Of a stretch of 64,000 nucleotides of DNA, positions 27,997-36,627 are shown piece by piece. Position numbers and translations under genes: made by a program. The stretch lies in the NCBI GenBank assembly GCA_937770485.1, contig CALJHX010000002.1, positions 115,136 to 179,135 on the forward strand. The letters run 5' to 3'. This DNA is from an uncultured Verrucomicrobiae bacterium. GTDB lineage: Bacteria > Verrucomicrobiota > Verrucomicrobiia > Limisphaerales > UBA1096. The notes under the pieces were generated by a model. The model searched no databases, had not been told where the DNA came from, and saw nothing but the letters and a program-made list of their open reading frames with translations. Position 1 is the stretch's first letter. Every line of letters starts with the position of its first letter.

Positions 27997-30576
27997 ATGC
28001 GAATATTCACCACCTTACTGTTCGCCTTTCTGTCCAACCTGACATTGGTGGCCAAGACGGGGGATGTGCCCAAGGCTAAATTGGTGGCTTTTCAGACACG
28101 GGTGGAGCCGGTTCTTAAGCGGGTGTGTTTTGGGTGTCACGGGCCGGAGAAACAGAAGGGCAAGCTTCGGATTGATGCGCTGGATCCCGATTTACTGAAG
28201 GGGAAAGATGTCAACTGGTGGCTGGAGGTGTTCGACGTAATAAGTAATGGTGAGATGCCACCGGAGGACTCGAAGGTGCAGTTGACGGATGCCGAGAAGA
28301 CGCGAATTATCGATTGGTTGTCCGGCGAGATTCTGTTTGCTTCTCAGGTTCGGAGGAGCGAGCAGGGGCACACGTCGTTCCGGCGCATGACACGCTACGA
28401 GTATAAGTACGCGCTACAGGATCTACTGGACTTGCCGCATGATTTCTCTCGCGATCTGCCGCCGGAGACGGTCTCGGAGGATGGCTTCAAAAATAGCTCC
28501 GAGATGCTGCAGATGACGGTGGTTCAATTTGAGCAATATCGTGAGTTGGCTCTCAAGGCGCTGGAGCGTGCGACTGTGCGCGGTGACGTGCCTCAGCCGG
28601 TTTATTACGGGATTTCGATGAAAGCCGCAGCGACCCGAATCGATGCCGTGTATGCGGCGAATGTGGAAGCGACACGAAAGAGGGTGAAGGAGGAAGGGAT
28701 CGCGCTTGAGGAGGCGCTGGAAAAGCAGGGCGAAAACTATTCGAGGAATCATGGCGGGGCACACTTCAAGGATTTGATAACAGGTCAGGGAATCGGAACC
28801 CGCTGGAGTTATGGTGGCGCCAAGTACGCGTGGACACCGACAAGCACTCGGCCAAAGGTTCCGCCTGCTTTGCCGGATGTGGTGGTGATCCCGGCGAATT
28901 CGAAGTACATTGTCGACGTGGGCGATGGCCTACCGGACGTGGGCACCATGCGCGTGCGCATTCGGGCGGCGCGAGTGACACCAGAGGGTAAACATCCGCC
29001 GACGCTGCGATTGTTTTTCGGCAACCAAGCTAGTAACGATTCGCGCGTTGCCGTGCGCGCGGGTGAACGTGATATCACCATTACGGCTTCACCAGATAAG
29101 CCGGAGTTTTATCACTGGGACGTAAGGCTCAGTGAAATTGCACGCAACGCCTATCGCCACATCCAGAAACTTGGCCAGTTGCCGAACCCAGCGGAGTTTC
29201 TCTATTTTCAGAACTGCTCGAGCACGCCGGTGACTGTGCAGATCGATTATGTGGAGATCACCGCGCCCGTCCATGAGCAATGGCCGCCGGAATCGCACAC
29301 ACGTATTTTCTTTCAGAGCGATCATCAGGCGGACGAGAAAAAATATGCGCGCGAAGTGCTGGCAAGGTTTATGCGACGTGCATGGCGCCGGCCCGTGACC
29401 GTGGCGGAGATCGACCAAAAGCTGGTCCTCTTCGCCAAGCTTCGGCTGCAGTGCGATGACTTTCAGGAGGCGATGGTTGAGGTGTTGGCGACGGTGTTGT
29501 CCTCGCCGAAGTTTCTTTATCTCGTTCAAGCTGGCGGAGTGGATGACAAAAAAGAAAGCCGGCGCATTTCGGGTTTTGAGCTGGCCAGTCGGCTTTCATT
29601 TTTCCTGTGGAGCAGTATGCCCGATGAGCAACTACTGAACCTTGCCGCCAAGGGCAAGTTGCTCGATCCGCTCGTGCTGCAGGCACAAACACGCCGACTA
29701 CTGGCAGATCCCAAGGCCGATAGGTTTGCCCGCTACTTCACGCGGCAATGGTTGGGTATGGAACTACTGGATTTCCTGAAGATAGATTCCAAGGTGTACG
29801 GGCGTTTTGACCCGCTATTGATGGAGGCGATGCGTGAGGAGCCGGTCGCCTTCTTCGGTGAGGTGCTGAAGCGTAACCGCACGGTGATGGATTTTCTCCA
29901 GTCTGATTACACGATGGTGAACGACAGACTCGCGCGGCATTACGGGCTGCCGGAGGTGATCGGCAACAGCCTGCGCCTGGTTAAGTTGAAGGCAAGCGAC
30001 CGGCGTGGCGGCGTACTCACACAGGCGGGACTATTGGCAATGAACTCGGACGGCAAGGATTCGCACCCACTTAAGCGTGGTGTTTGGGTGCTGGAAAATC
30101 TGTTGAACGATCCGCCGGCGCCACCACCACCGGCCGTGCCGGAGATTGATTTGGCCGACCCGGAAATCCTCAAGCTTACACTCAAGGAGCGCATGGAAGA
30201 TCACCGCAACGATCCCGCCTGCATCTCGTGCCACTCGAAGATCGATCCGTGGGGGATTGCGTTTGAGAACTTCGATGCCGTTGGCCTGTGGCGCGACAAA
30301 ATCGGCAAGGATCCGGTTGATGCCGCCAGCGTGTTGTTCAACAAAGACGAACTGCGCGGCATGAAGGGGTTGAAAGACTACCTGCTGGCCAACCGTCAGG
30401 ATCAGTTCGCGCGCTCGATGGTGCACAAGATGGCGGCCTACGCTCTGGGCCGACCGTTGACCTTTGGCGACCGCTCGCAAGTCGACCGTATTACCGCCGA
30501 TCTCCGTAAACGCAGCGACGGTCTGGCGGACTTGGTCTTTCTGATTGTGAAAAGTGATTTGTTTCAGTTAAAATAA
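27997..30576 (+). CDS. DUF1592-type planctomycete cytochrome/structural protein
   Basis: An 859-residue exported protein (signal MRIFTTLLFAFLSNLTLVAK). Domain order fits the PVC family: PSCyt1 heme motif CFGCHGPEKQKG at 44-48, DUF1587 (RMTRYEYKYALQDLLDL) near 130, a carbohydrate-binding-like segment, DUF1592 (GFELASRLSFFLWSSMPD, RYFTRQWLGMELLDF), DUF1588 (GGVLTQAGLLAMNSDG and a second heme motif CISCH at about 742, then KIDPWGIAFENFDAVGLWRD) and DUF1585 at the C-terminus. Its function is unknown; it always occurs with a DUF1552 partner, which follows here 20 bases downstream. The two heme motifs suggest electron transfer linked to periplasmic catabolism. Confidence 0.92.
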   Translation: MRIFTTLLFAFLSNLTLVAKTGDVPKAKLVAFQTRVEPVLKRVCFGCHGPEKQKGKLRIDALDPDLLKGKDVNWWLEVFDVISNGEMPPEDSKVQLTDAEKTRIIDWLSGEILFASQVRRSEQGHTSFRRMTRYEYKYALQDLLDLPHDFSRDLPPETVSEDGFKNSSEMLQMTVVQFEQYRELALKALERATVRGDVPQPVYYGISMKAAATRIDAVYAANVEATRKRVKEEGIALEEALEKQGENYSRNHGGAHFKDLITGQGIGTRWSYGGAKYAWTPTSTRPKVPPALPDVVVIPANSKYIVDVGDGLPDVGTMRVRIRAARVTPEGKHPPTLRLFFGNQASNDSRVAVRAGERDITITASPDKPEFYHWDVRLSEIARNAYRHIQKLGQLPNPAEFLYFQNCSSTPVTVQIDYVEITAPVHEQWPPESHTRIFFQSDHQADEKKYAREVLARFMRRAWRRPVTVAEIDQKLVLFAKLRLQCDDFQEAMVEVLATVLSSPKFLYLVQAGGVDDKKESRRISGFELASRLSFFLWSSMPDEQLLNLAAKGKLLDPLVLQAQTRRLLADPKADRFARYFTRQWLGMELLDFLKIDSKVYGRFDPLLMEAMREEPVAFFGEVLKRNRTVMDFLQSDYTMVNDRLARHYGLPEVIGNSLRLVKLKASDRRGGVLTQAGLLAMNSDGKDSHPLKRGVWVLENLLNDPPAPPPPAVPEIDLADPEILKLTLKERMEDHRNDPACISCHSKIDPWGIAFENFDAVGLWRDKIGKDPVDAASVLFNKDELRGMKGLKDYLLANRQDQFARSMVHKMAAYALGRPLTFGDRSQVDRITADLRKRSDGLADLVFLIVKSDLFQLK

Positions 30577-30595
30577 CCTCGAAGGAGCAAGGGCC

Positions 30596-31999
30596 ATGAA
30601 CATAAATTTTTTCTCAATTGATCGCCGGAAATTTCTTCGCGGCGCCGGCGTGGCCCTGGCCCTGCCGTGGTTCGAATCCTTCACTGGCGTGGCCCGCGCG
30701 GTGCAGCGGCCCGTGAAGCGCAAACGGCTTGCCTGCTTTTACCTGCCCGACGGCGTGCCCATGCCGCTGGAGAAGGATCCAGCCTTCAAGGACTGGGGCT
30801 GGTTTCCGCACGGCAAGGACAAGGACTTTACCTTCACCAAATGCATGGAGACGCTCAAGCCGTTGCGCAATGAGCTGACGGTGTTTTCCGGTTTGTCCCA
30901 CCCGGCAGTACGGCGAGTGCACGGTCACTCCAATGCGGATCAATTTCTCACCGGTGCGGATACTGGCGCGGATGGCGATTATCAAAATAGCATCTCGCTC
31001 GATCAGGTGTTCGCCGCACATGCCGGCGAGCATACCCGGCACGCGTCGCTCGTGATGTCCACCGATGGCGGCACCGGATCGCCGCGCGGTGCGCAGACGA
31101 TGTCCTACAACAGTAATGGCAGGCCCATCCCCGCCGAGCACAAGCCTAAGCGCATTTTCGATATGCTCTTCGTGAAGAGCAATCTGAACGCCGCCCGCCG
31201 CCTTGCCTTGAGCAAAAGCGCCCTTGATGACCTCATGGAGGACGCCCGATCGCTGAAGCGTTCGCTCTCCAGTCGCGATCAGGAAACGCTTGGAGAGTAT
31301 TTACAGTCCGTGCGGGACACTGAAATGAAAATCGAGAAGGCCAAGCGTTGGCTTAATATTCCTTTACCGCGGGTGGGCGTAGATCACCTTAAACTCGACG
31401 TTACTCCCGAGGATCCTCGCAATTATCTGCAGACGATGTACGAACTGATTTACCTCGCGTTTAAGACGGACACCACACGCGTGGCGACCTACCAGCTTGG
31501 CCGTGAAAACGGCGTGGGTATTAGTGACTACCTTGCTCGCGCAGTGGGATACAAGGCAACCCACAATCTTTCGCATGAAACCAAGAAGCCCGGCGGCTTC
31601 AAGAACTTTGGCATCTACTGCCGTTTCATCAACGAGGAACTCGGACGCTTTGCCAGCCGGCTCAAGGCTACTCCCGAGCCCGGAGGCGAGGGCAACATGC
31701 TCGACAACACCGCACTCCTTTTCGGCTCCGCCTCCAGCGCCTTCCACCTCTCGCGCAACTACCCGTTGCTCTTGGTCGGCGGCCGCAACATGGGCTTCAA
31801 GCACGGTCAATACCTCAAGTACGGGCAGGGCAACAAAAACCATCAGTCAACTTCCGGCATCAGCACAGATGCCGGTTGGCGTGCTGAAATGGATTACACA
31901 GAGCTGCCGCTCTCCAACCTATACCTCAGCATGCTTCACAAACTCGGAGTGGAGACTGAAAGCTTTGGTGGCAGCACCGGTACGTTAAGCGAAGTGTGA
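30596..31999 (+). CDS. DUF1552-domain protein, Tat-exported
   Basis: A 467-residue partner of the preceding gene. A strong ribosome-binding site (AAGGAGC) precedes ATG 30596. The signal is Tat-like (IDRRKFLRGAGVALALPWFESF). Family blocks are RLACFYLPDGVPMPLEKD, LSGLSHPAVRRVHGHSNADQFLTGA, SISLDQVFAAHAG and, near the end, LLFGSASSAFHLSRNYPLLLVGG and MDYTELPLSNLYLSMLHKLGV. DUF1552 is distantly related to DUF1501/sulfatase-like folds; no function is established. The Tat signal suggests it folds with a metal or cofactor before export. Gene order and spacing are the standard DUF1592-DUF1552 operon of PVC bacteria. Confidence 0.92.
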   Translation: MNINFFSIDRRKFLRGAGVALALPWFESFTGVARAVQRPVKRKRLACFYLPDGVPMPLEKDPAFKDWGWFPHGKDKDFTFTKCMETLKPLRNELTVFSGLSHPAVRRVHGHSNADQFLTGADTGADGDYQNSISLDQVFAAHAGEHTRHASLVMSTDGGTGSPRGAQTMSYNSNGRPIPAEHKPKRIFDMLFVKSNLNAARRLALSKSALDDLMEDARSLKRSLSSRDQETLGEYLQSVRDTEMKIEKAKRWLNIPLPRVGVDHLKLDVTPEDPRNYLQTMYELIYLAFKTDTTRVATYQLGRENGVGISDYLARAVGYKATHNLSHETKKPGGFKNFGIYCRFINEELGRFASRLKATPEPGGEGNMLDNTALLFGSASSAFHLSRNYPLLLVGGRNMGFKHGQYLKYGQGNKNHQSTSGISTDAGWRAEMDYTELPLSNLYLSMLHKLGVETESFGGSTGTLSEV

Positions 32000-32107
32000 G
32001 TTTCTTTAAGCATTGTCGCTGTTTTAACTGTTGCAGTAGAGGTTGTTTCATTTTCCCTTAAGCTTTCAATTCTTCACTCGTCTTGCAGCCGTGATCTCGT
32101 CGAGTCT

Positions 32108-33313
32108 TTATTTGCTGTCATTCCAGATGATGTGCGTCCCGCTTTTCCCTGGGACGATGATGTCTTTCCAGCCATTGCCGTCGAGGTCGTGGACACGAAT
32201 CTGCAGGCCGATTCCGGGTCCTTTTCCTGCGGGAGCCGTCGAGATCAGATGCTTGGTCCAGGTTCGGGTCTTGGAAATCCAGTTGTAGTATTGGACGGTG
32301 ATATCGTCGTGTGCACCGGCGTCTCTGCCTGAGTGGCCGTAGTAGCGTTTGCCCGTGATGAGTTCTGGCTGTCCGTCGTTGTCGACATCGTCCCAGGCCA
32401 GTGCGTGGCCCTGGGAAAAGTTCTTGTCGATCAGGTGCTGACGCCAGGTGGTTGTCCCGTCGGATTGAGGCGTGAGTTGTTCATGCCAGTAGAGTCCGTA
32501 GCTGTGGCCGTCGGACCAGATCAAGTCGTTCTGACCGTCGCGATTGAGGTCGAGGATGATAATGGGGCAACTGGCGTGGGGGAGGTCGAAATCGTGGTGA
32601 TACTTCCACGGTCCGGAGAACAGTCCGGCTGCAGGATGTTCGTACCAACCTGATTGAAAAACGATGTCCTGCCTGCCGTCGCCGTTGAGGTCGCCGAAGC
32701 CGAGACCATGGCCGTTGCCGCTCTGGGACACGATATGCTTTTTGGCTGAGACTTTTCCGTTGCCACCACGGATGAGACGGAAGATCTGCATGGGATTTTT
32801 CGGGTTCCATGAATTTTCAATGAACTCGGGTGTTCCGTCCCCGTCGATGTCCTGGAGAAAGGTCGCTTCGTTGTGGCCGGTGCCGGTATCGACGAGTTGG
32901 TGAACGGGCCAGAGTCCCTTGTCATAGTTACCGACACCCGGGTTTTCGAACCAGTCAACGTTTTTAAGAGTGAACGCGCCGGAAAGGACGTCGAGATCTC
33001 CGTCACCGTCCATGTCGTAAAGGTGCTCGGAGTTGTTCTGCATGTAGTCGGCTCCGAAGGGCAGGATCTTGCGGAGGGGCAGTTGCTTGAAGTCGGGGGC
33101 CTGATACCAGAATTCACCGGAGGTAATGTCGGGTTTGCCGTCCCCATTGATATCGCCGACGGCGATGCCTTCGTTGTTGTCTTTGTGGAGTTGTTGCACG
33201 CGCCACTTGTGCTGCGGTCGGGAGTTTTCCTTTCCTTCAGGTGCAGCAGATACGGTGAAAGCGCAGAAGAGGAAAAGCGCGGTCCAAAGGGTGGTGATTT
33301 TTTTTTGTTTCAT
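32108..33313 (-). CDS. Exported FG-GAP/VCBS repeat protein
   Basis: A 401-residue protein with a signal peptide from ATG 33313 (TTLWTALFLFCAFTVSAAP); ATG 33334 in frame is also possible. Seven calcium-binding FG-GAP repeats are visible (DINGDGKPDI, DMDGDGDLDV, DIDGDGTPEF, DLNGDGRQDI, DLNRDGQNDL, DVDNDGQPEL, DLDGNGWKDI), giving a seven-bladed integrin-like propeller. The protein probably binds carbohydrate or another protein outside the inner membrane. It is next to a sulfatase and a ThuA protein on the same strand, which suggests the same uptake or degradation set. No enzyme motif was seen. Confidence 0.88.
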   Translation of the reverse strand: MKQKKITTLWTALFLFCAFTVSAAPEGKENSRPQHKWRVQQLHKDNNEGIAVGDINGDGKPDITSGEFWYQAPDFKQLPLRKILPFGADYMQNNSEHLYDMDGDGDLDVLSGAFTLKNVDWFENPGVGNYDKGLWPVHQLVDTGTGHNEATFLQDIDGDGTPEFIENSWNPKNPMQIFRLIRGGNGKVSAKKHIVSQSGNGHGLGFGDLNGDGRQDIVFQSGWYEHPAAGLFSGPWKYHHDFDLPHASCPIIILDLNRDGQNDLIWSDGHSYGLYWHEQLTPQSDGTTTWRQHLIDKNFSQGHALAWDDVDNDGQPELITGKRYYGHSGRDAGAHDDITVQYYNWISKTRTWTKHLISTAPAGKGPGIGLQIRVHDLDGNGWKDIIVPGKSGTHIIWNDSK

Positions 33314-33385
33314 AGATTCTTTCGGATGTTTCATTGAGTAACGGATCTTTAAGTTTGGTGATCTTTAGGAGAGGATTTACTAACG

Positions 33386-34867
33386 TTACTTTTCTGTCGG
33401 CGGAAACCGCTTCCGCCCGCCACTGTCGACGGGTTGACCGGTTCGCATCCTCCACCACTCCCCAGCACGTTTCTCATCGTAGTGCGGATTCGGATAGGGC
33501 ATGCGAGCAGTCACCTGCTGACGCCATTGATGCAGTTTCTTCTTAAGGTCTGTGACGCGACCAGCGCGTTGCTTGACGAGGTTTTTCGTCTCGCCAAGGT
33601 CCTCGGCAAGGTTATAGATCTCGACGTCGCCAGTTCCGTCAAGGTATTCGATCAGCTTACAGTCACGCTCATGAATGCTGCTGGCGGGGCGATCATGGTG
33701 GTAGTGTGGGTAGTGCCAGTGGAGCGCATTCCGCGCCAACTTGGCAGTGGAATCCGCAAGCAGCGGTTTCAGGCTTAGCCCGTCAATCGTTTGCCCGACG
33801 GGTAGTTTTCCATGGGCAAGATGGACAAAGGTCGGGTAGAAGTCATAGCTGATCGTTGGCTCCGAACAAATCGTGCTCGGTTTTACGGTCGGGGGATATT
33901 TCACAATCAAGGGAACGCGAACGCCGCCTTCGTGGAGGGAGCCCTTTTCGCCTTTCAGTGGAGACTGGCTGGAGACATTGTCGTCAGCCTCTTCTTGATA
34001 ATCGTAGCGTCGATACAGGCCTCCGTTGTCAGAATTAAAGACGATCATTGTTTTTTTGGTGAGGCCGGCTTTTTCAACGGAATTTACGATGCGTCCTACC
34101 ATGTCGTCGCAATGTTCGACCATCGCTGCGTACACCGGGTGCGGCAACTCCCGTTTTGTATCTGCCGCCCTTTTTGTGTACTTGTCCACCTTGGCGGACA
34201 TTGCTCCCAATGGAATATGAACGGCGAAGGGGGAAAGCATCAAGAAGAAGGGTTTGTCTTTGTTCTTCGTCACAAATTCAGTTCAGAGATCCGCTTCAAA
34301 TTCTGTCCGGTATTGCCCCGGTCTTGGCTTCTGAACGCCGGGACTTTGCACTCGATACCTGCCAGGCAGGTGAGGGCCGCTGATGACGGCCGAAAAATCG
34401 TAGCCCTGATGGTCCGGCTGAAACCGAGGACCATTGCCGAGATGCCAGTTCCCAACGTACCCCGTTGAATAGCCGGACGCCTTCAACGCTTCAGCAACCG
34501 TGACCGTATCGAGAGGCAGCGCCATGGTGGTCAGTGGAGTGATCACACGTTCGAACGGCCGCCAATGCCCGGGGATATGCGCTGTGATTCCAATTCGCGC
34601 TTGATTCTGGCCGGACTGTACTGCGCATCGTGTTGGCGAGCAGGCGGCTCCAGCAGCGTAGGAATCTGTGAACCGCATTCCATCAGTTGCCAGTTGGTCG
34701 ATGTGTGGCGTATCAATGAAATCGTTGCCATAGCAGGCGACATCCTTCCACCCCATATCGTCAATGAAGATCAGAATGATGTTGGGCCTGTCGGCAGCCC
34801 TGAGCTGCAATCCGGTGGATCCCACAAAAAACACAGCTGCGATTGTCGCGAGAAGGAGGTGTTTCAA
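33386..34867 (-). CDS. Sulfatase interrupted by an in-frame TGA
   Basis: Two open segments are in one and the same frame: codons 1-194 (34867 to 34286) end at TGA (34283-34285) in TEFEADL-stop-TEFV, and the rest (33386-34282) continues with TKNKDKPFFLMLSPFAVHIPLG. Together they make a full-length sulfatase of about 493 codons. Signal peptide about residues 1-24, metal Asp36-Asp37 (FIDDMGW), formylglycine motif C-S-P-T-R at Cys76, NSDNGGLYRRYDY second metal block. The stop falls just after the helix before the conserved SP(F/Y)xxVHxP strand. A CGA or TGG to TGA change would explain it. A GTG just downstream could start a C-terminal fragment, but without the active site. Other genes use TGA as stop, so this is not a recoded genetic code. 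Confidence 0.85.
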
Positions 34868-34973
34868 TTCCCTGCGGCGTTCAAGTGGTGGAGTGGGTTG
34901 CTCTAATTATAAGTGGCGTTTGTATCTGCTCCCTCAATTCCCCAATAATAGAATACACAAGATATTGTCCGCT

Positions 34974-35777
34974 CTATTTGTTTTTTCTGTTGGATTTAAT
35001 GATCCAATGCAGCCCTTCAATAAGATGTTGGTGGCCGAACTTGGTGTTCAGAGATTTAACCTCATGTCCTAGTTCGGTGTAGAAAAAACGCCCGCCTTCG
35101 AATTCTCGAATCCAGCTGACCGGGTGATCTATACCCATAGGCTTCCCACCACGGGTTTTAAAAGCATCACGAACAGGATCGTAAGACTTTTCATCGATCC
35201 GTAGCAGGACTCTTACACCCGACAGACCCGTTACCGACTTGTCGTGGTTAGTCCAGTCGGCGGTGTAATCAAATGAGGGGCCAAAGCCTTTTACAGCTGG
35301 ATGGTTTTTATTTTCTGTATCAACGATCAGCTTGGCTTTCAAAAATTCAGAGTCGCTATTGAAGCCGCACCCAAGCAGTTCCGTCCACCATGGCCAAGTG
35401 TTGTGGTGTACTGCAGCAGCGTGCAGTCCCATGATTCCACCACCTGCGTGATACCAGTCCTTCAACTGCTTTCGCTGTTGTTCATTGAGTGTTTTACCGA
35501 TGTCGGTGGTGCTGCTGAAAATAATAGCTTGGTAGTTGTTCAATCGACTGAAATCTTCCGGCGATTCTGTGACGTCCATTTGGATATTATGCTTGGCCCC
35601 GAGTCGAACGAGAAATCCGTTAACCTCCGGCAAAGCCGGATGGCGATACCAGGCTGTTTTTGAGAAAATTAAGACACGTTGAAGTTTGCCACTTGCGGCA
35701 CCATCGTGAATCGGATCGGCGAAGGTGTTTATGGTCAACAGGGAGGCAATCGTGAGTGTTAGTAATGTGTGTTTCAT
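34974..35777 (-). CDS. ThuA domain protein, exported
   Basis: A 267-residue protein from ATG 35777 with signal peptide (MKHTLLTLTIASLLTINTFA). It has the ThuA pattern: QRVLIFSKTAWYRHPALPEV, YQAIIFSSTTDIGKTLNEQQ, GGGIMGLHAAAVHHNTWPWW, LLGCGFNSDSEF, WIREFEGGRFFYTELGHE and HQHLIEGLHWII at the C-terminus. This sequence is nearer to the classical ThuA type than the copy at 3476, so the two are probably not recent duplicates. It sits beside a sulfatase and FG-GAP protein on the minus strand, the usual neighbourhood of this family in PVC genomes. Reaction unknown; sugar isomerisation or hydrolysis is proposed by family context. Confidence 0.88.
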   Translation of the reverse strand: MKHTLLTLTIASLLTINTFADPIHDGAASGKLQRVLIFSKTAWYRHPALPEVNGFLVRLGAKHNIQMDVTESPEDFSRLNNYQAIIFSSTTDIGKTLNEQQRKQLKDWYHAGGGIMGLHAAAVHHNTWPWWTELLGCGFNSDSEFLKAKLIVDTENKNHPAVKGFGPSFDYTADWTNHDKSVTGLSGVRVLLRIDEKSYDPVRDAFKTRGGKPMGIDHPVSWIREFEGGRFFYTELGHEVKSLNTKFGHQHLIEGLHWIIKSNRKNK

Positions 35778-35825
35778 AAAAGCGTGAAGTGCGTTAAACA
35801 ATAGCAAACCACCCATAACCGTCAA

Positions 35826-36627
35826 ACACTGATTAGCCGTCTCTGCCGGAACCGTGTGTTATTGCACGCACGCCTTTTTTGGGGCCGAGAATGAATCCTA
35901 ACTTGCGAGAATAGCATGGAAGAAGACGTAGTAGAGGTAACTGAAAGCCTCCCTAAAGAAACCGGGCTAGTGGGACTAGACAATCCCTATGGTTTACAGG
36001 AATTGACACAAGATGTTGGCTAAGTGGTTTGAACCAGATGAACCGCGCGATTTTTTCGACGGGTGCATTTTTTCTAATGGTGTTTTGTATTTGTAAGCCC
36101 GTTTTTTGCGGGAGTAGTTTACTAAGGAAAGGAAGGAAATGATACATGGCACAAATGAAAAAAAACTGGTGAAAAGTTACACCAGTTGCTCGACTCATTG
36201 GAGCAGGTCGCTCCCGAGTCTTCGTTTGGGGGAATGTCGTTGGCTGGTTTTAAGGCAGCGGCACAACCATCGCTCGTCGAGCGTCAGAACGCGCCGAATG
36301 CTGGTGATGGTAAGGGGAACGCAATCGCCCGACGCGAGACGCCGAGCGAAACGACCCTCACGCTTATGAAGCGCATGGTGAGTTCCGTGATGGGCGATCT
36401 CGCCTAACGGCAGTTACTCGGCCTGATGAGTTCCTTTCGCGTGGAGCCACTCTGTTTTTTTCACGACGAAAAGTGATTGTGCCGGGAAGAAAGAAGTTGG
36501 TTCTGAAGACCCGTACAGGGAAATCTTCCCACAATTTCTATTTTTTTAAAAATCAAACAGTCGCAAGTTCCAAGTTGTTACAGGTAGGTAGCCGTAAGTG
36601 GTTAGTAGCTAGTATATTGTGCTTGGC
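35826..36627. other. Intergenic region, possible small frame-shifted gene
   Basis: About 800 bases with no confident gene. A 35-codon frame on the plus strand at 35916-36023 (MEEDVVEVTESLPKETG) is acidic and has no known relative; it is too short to call. At 36154-36407 a reading frame MKKTGEKLHQLLDSLEQV...VSSVMGDLA becomes continuous if one A is removed from the run of eight A after ATG 36155; as written it stops after MKKNW. Its composition is coding-like. Neither is called. The rest is AT-rich with poly-T runs near 36530-36550. Confidence 0.4.
36155..36407 (+). CDS. Possible small protein with poly-A frameshift
   Basis: The sequence after ATG 36155 is eight A then CTGG; in the present frame it stops at TGA after five codons. 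Reading with seven A gives about 83 residues, MKKTGEKLHQLLDSLEQVAP and onwards with SFGGMSLAGFKAAAQPSLVE, to TAA 36407. The tail (TLTLMKRMVSSVMGDLA) is amphipathic. There is no family match that I recognise. It may be a pseudogene, a small protein regulated by slippage at the A run, or a sequencing error; coding status is uncertain. Confidence 0.35.

Noticed and set aside
30664..30684. GGTTCGAATCC resembling a tRNA T-arm
   Set aside because: It lies within the signal region of the DUF1552 gene (WFESF) and no cloverleaf can be drawn around it.
34283..34285. TGA in the sulfatase as selenocysteine or as a sense codon
   Set aside because: Formylglycine sulfatases have their Cys elsewhere (Cys76), the flanks do not need Sec, and TGA ends other genes in the window.
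35916..36023. 35-codon acidic frame
   Set aside because: Too short, no start signal and no recognisable relative; kept only as a note in the intergenic entry.
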